Of a stretch of DNA of 40,774 bases, positions 40,328 to 40,774 are shown piece by piece. The stretch comes from Sulfurihydrogenibium sp. (GTDB lineage Bacteria > Aquificota > Aquificia > Aquificales > Hydrogenothermaceae). The notes beneath the pieces are model-generated. The model had not been told where the DNA came from, ran no database searches, and worked only from the letters and a program-made list of their open reading frames with translations. How positions within the stretch are numbered: the stretch's first letter is position 1; each line of letters opens with the position of its first letter. Where the stretch lies: positions 1 through 40,774 of the forward strand of contig NZ_JAPYVU010000010.1 of the NCBI RefSeq assembly GCF_028276765.1, given 5' to 3'. The position numbers and the translations under genes were made by a program.

Positions 40328-40500
40328 GACATGGGAGAAAAAAGGAAGGACAGATCAAGTTTCTGTCATTGGTCTTTTAAGACCGTTCAGGATGTTTTAG
40401 ACTGTCCTTCCTACAACTTCCTAAAGCCTGAATCAGAACATTAGGCTTTCAAGCCTGTATTGATTACGATGATAGGTTATCAGGAAGTTTCTCTCATGTC
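40328..40500 (+). ncRNA. Candidate IS110 bridge RNA
   Basis: A closing stem pairs 40328-40340 with 40488-40500 (13 bp with one G-U). Inside are two similar arms. Arm 1: stem AGGAAGGACAG/CTGTCCTTCCT (40343-40353 with 40402-40412), internal loop, cap hairpin GGTCT-TTTA-AGACC (40371-40384). Arm 2: stem CTTCCT/AGGAAG (40417-40422 with 40482-40487) plus AGCCT/AGGTT, internal loop, cap hairpin AGGCT-TTCA-AGCCT (40443-40456). Loop sequences match the flanking target and the element's own left end (see findings). This is the two-loop target/donor layout of bridge RNAs; folding is by eye. Confidence 0.8.
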
Positions 40501-40527
40501 AAGTATTTTATGAAAGGAGGTGCTTTT

Positions 40528-40774
40528 ATGAACAACTATAAAATTGTCGTAGGAGTAGATGTATCTAAAAAATCATTTACTGCAACAGTATTGTATGATA
40601 ACAAGAAAGAAACTTTTGAAGTTAAATCTGACCCAGTAGAGTTTGAGAAGAAAATTAAGCCTTATCTTAAAAAGTTTAAAAAGTCAGATATGCTTATCAT
40701 AATGGAGCATACAGGAGTTTATCATTTAAAGCTTGCTGATTATCTGTATGAAAATGACTATCAGGTAGCAGTTG
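40528..40774 (+). CDS. IS110-family transposase/recombinase, N-terminal part
   Basis: 82 codons are visible before the window ends. IVVGVDVSKKSF carries the first catalytic Asp (residue 11) of the DEDD RuvC-like domain, and IIMEHTGVYH the Glu (residue 60). GAAAGGAGG lies before the ATG. IS110 recombinases use a structured noncoding RNA to recognise donor and target DNA. The C-terminal serine domain is outside the window. Confidence 0.92.
   Translation, partial: MNNYKIVVGVDVSKKSFTATVLYDNKKETFEVKSDPVEFEKKIKPYLKKFKKSDMLIIMEHTGVYHLKLADYLYENDYQVAV

Larger units (their letters stand above)
40267..40774 (+). mobile_element. IS110-family element, 5' part
   Basis: The left end is placed at about 40267, where the dispersed repeat breaks off. 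A noncoding leader of about 260 bp containing a structured RNA region precedes the transposase ORF, which runs off the window. A long 5' noncoding leader is typical of IS110 elements. The first bases include GTATA/TATAC (40268-40282). The right end is not in the window. Confidence 0.75.

Overview
The window is AT-rich chromosomal DNA that looks like an Aquificota thermophile, most likely Sulfurihydrogenibium or a close relative. The evidence is a full periplasmic Sox thiosulfate-oxidation operon without soxCD in view, DsrE/TusA sulfur-handling proteins, compact translation-gene operons, low-GC lysine/isoleucine-rich proteins, and many copies of a dispersed palindromic repeat. The genus is an inference from gene content; no rRNA gene is present to confirm it.

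Layout. 1-149 is the 3' end of htpX. 342-3466 (minus) is miaA-hfq-hflX-HIT protein-TusA/DUF3343 fusion. 4016-6625 is glnD. 7021-16305 (minus) is the sulfur-oxidation region: soxX-soxW-soxY-soxZ-soxA-soxB, a lipoprotein, a porin, two exported DsrE-like proteins, a SoxH-like metallo-beta-lactamase protein and a DUF302-like protein. 16386-18050 (minus) is a TnpB (IS605 OrfB) gene lying directly upstream of soxX; its 3' third overlaps a GC-richer, strongly structured segment that is a candidate omega RNA. 18161-22875 (minus) is the translation/transcription block rpsB-tsf-pyrH-frr and rimP-nusA-L7Ae-like. 23150-26413 (plus) is an arsenic operon (arsR, thioredoxin-like protein, arsP-like permease, arsC, arsB) converging on tRNA-Ser(GCU). 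26703-27590 is a glycosyltransferase.

27669-31647 (plus) is an unusual six-gene operon: a helical protein, an HMA2-like protein, two small single-helix coiled-coil proteins, a P1B-type ATPase lacking the CPC motif, and an amphipathic Ala/Lys-rich protein. It is preceded by five TTAACA-like repeats at a 10-11 bp period, resembling a Pho box. Its composition recalls ferrosome (fez) clusters. 31868-33100 holds small uncharacterised genes and a YkuK-like protein. 33344-35507 (minus) is a HAD phosphatase, cmk and a SAM hydrolase. 35852-39900 (minus) is a roadblock/LC7 protein, an ODP-type diiron protein, rsmH, ftsL and ftsI.

The window ends inside an IS110-family element. The leader upstream of its transposase folds by eye into a two-armed RNA matching bridge-RNA architecture. 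The putative target guides match the dispersed repeat into which the element is inserted, and a putative donor guide matches the element's own left end. This is the strongest new observation here.

Working together: Sox proteins oxidise thiosulfate in the periplasm; without SoxCD the sulfane sulfur must be released or passed on, and the DsrE-like, SoxH-like and TusA-like proteins are candidates for handling it. The dispersed repeats are found mostly in intergenic gaps and serve as an IS110 landing site.
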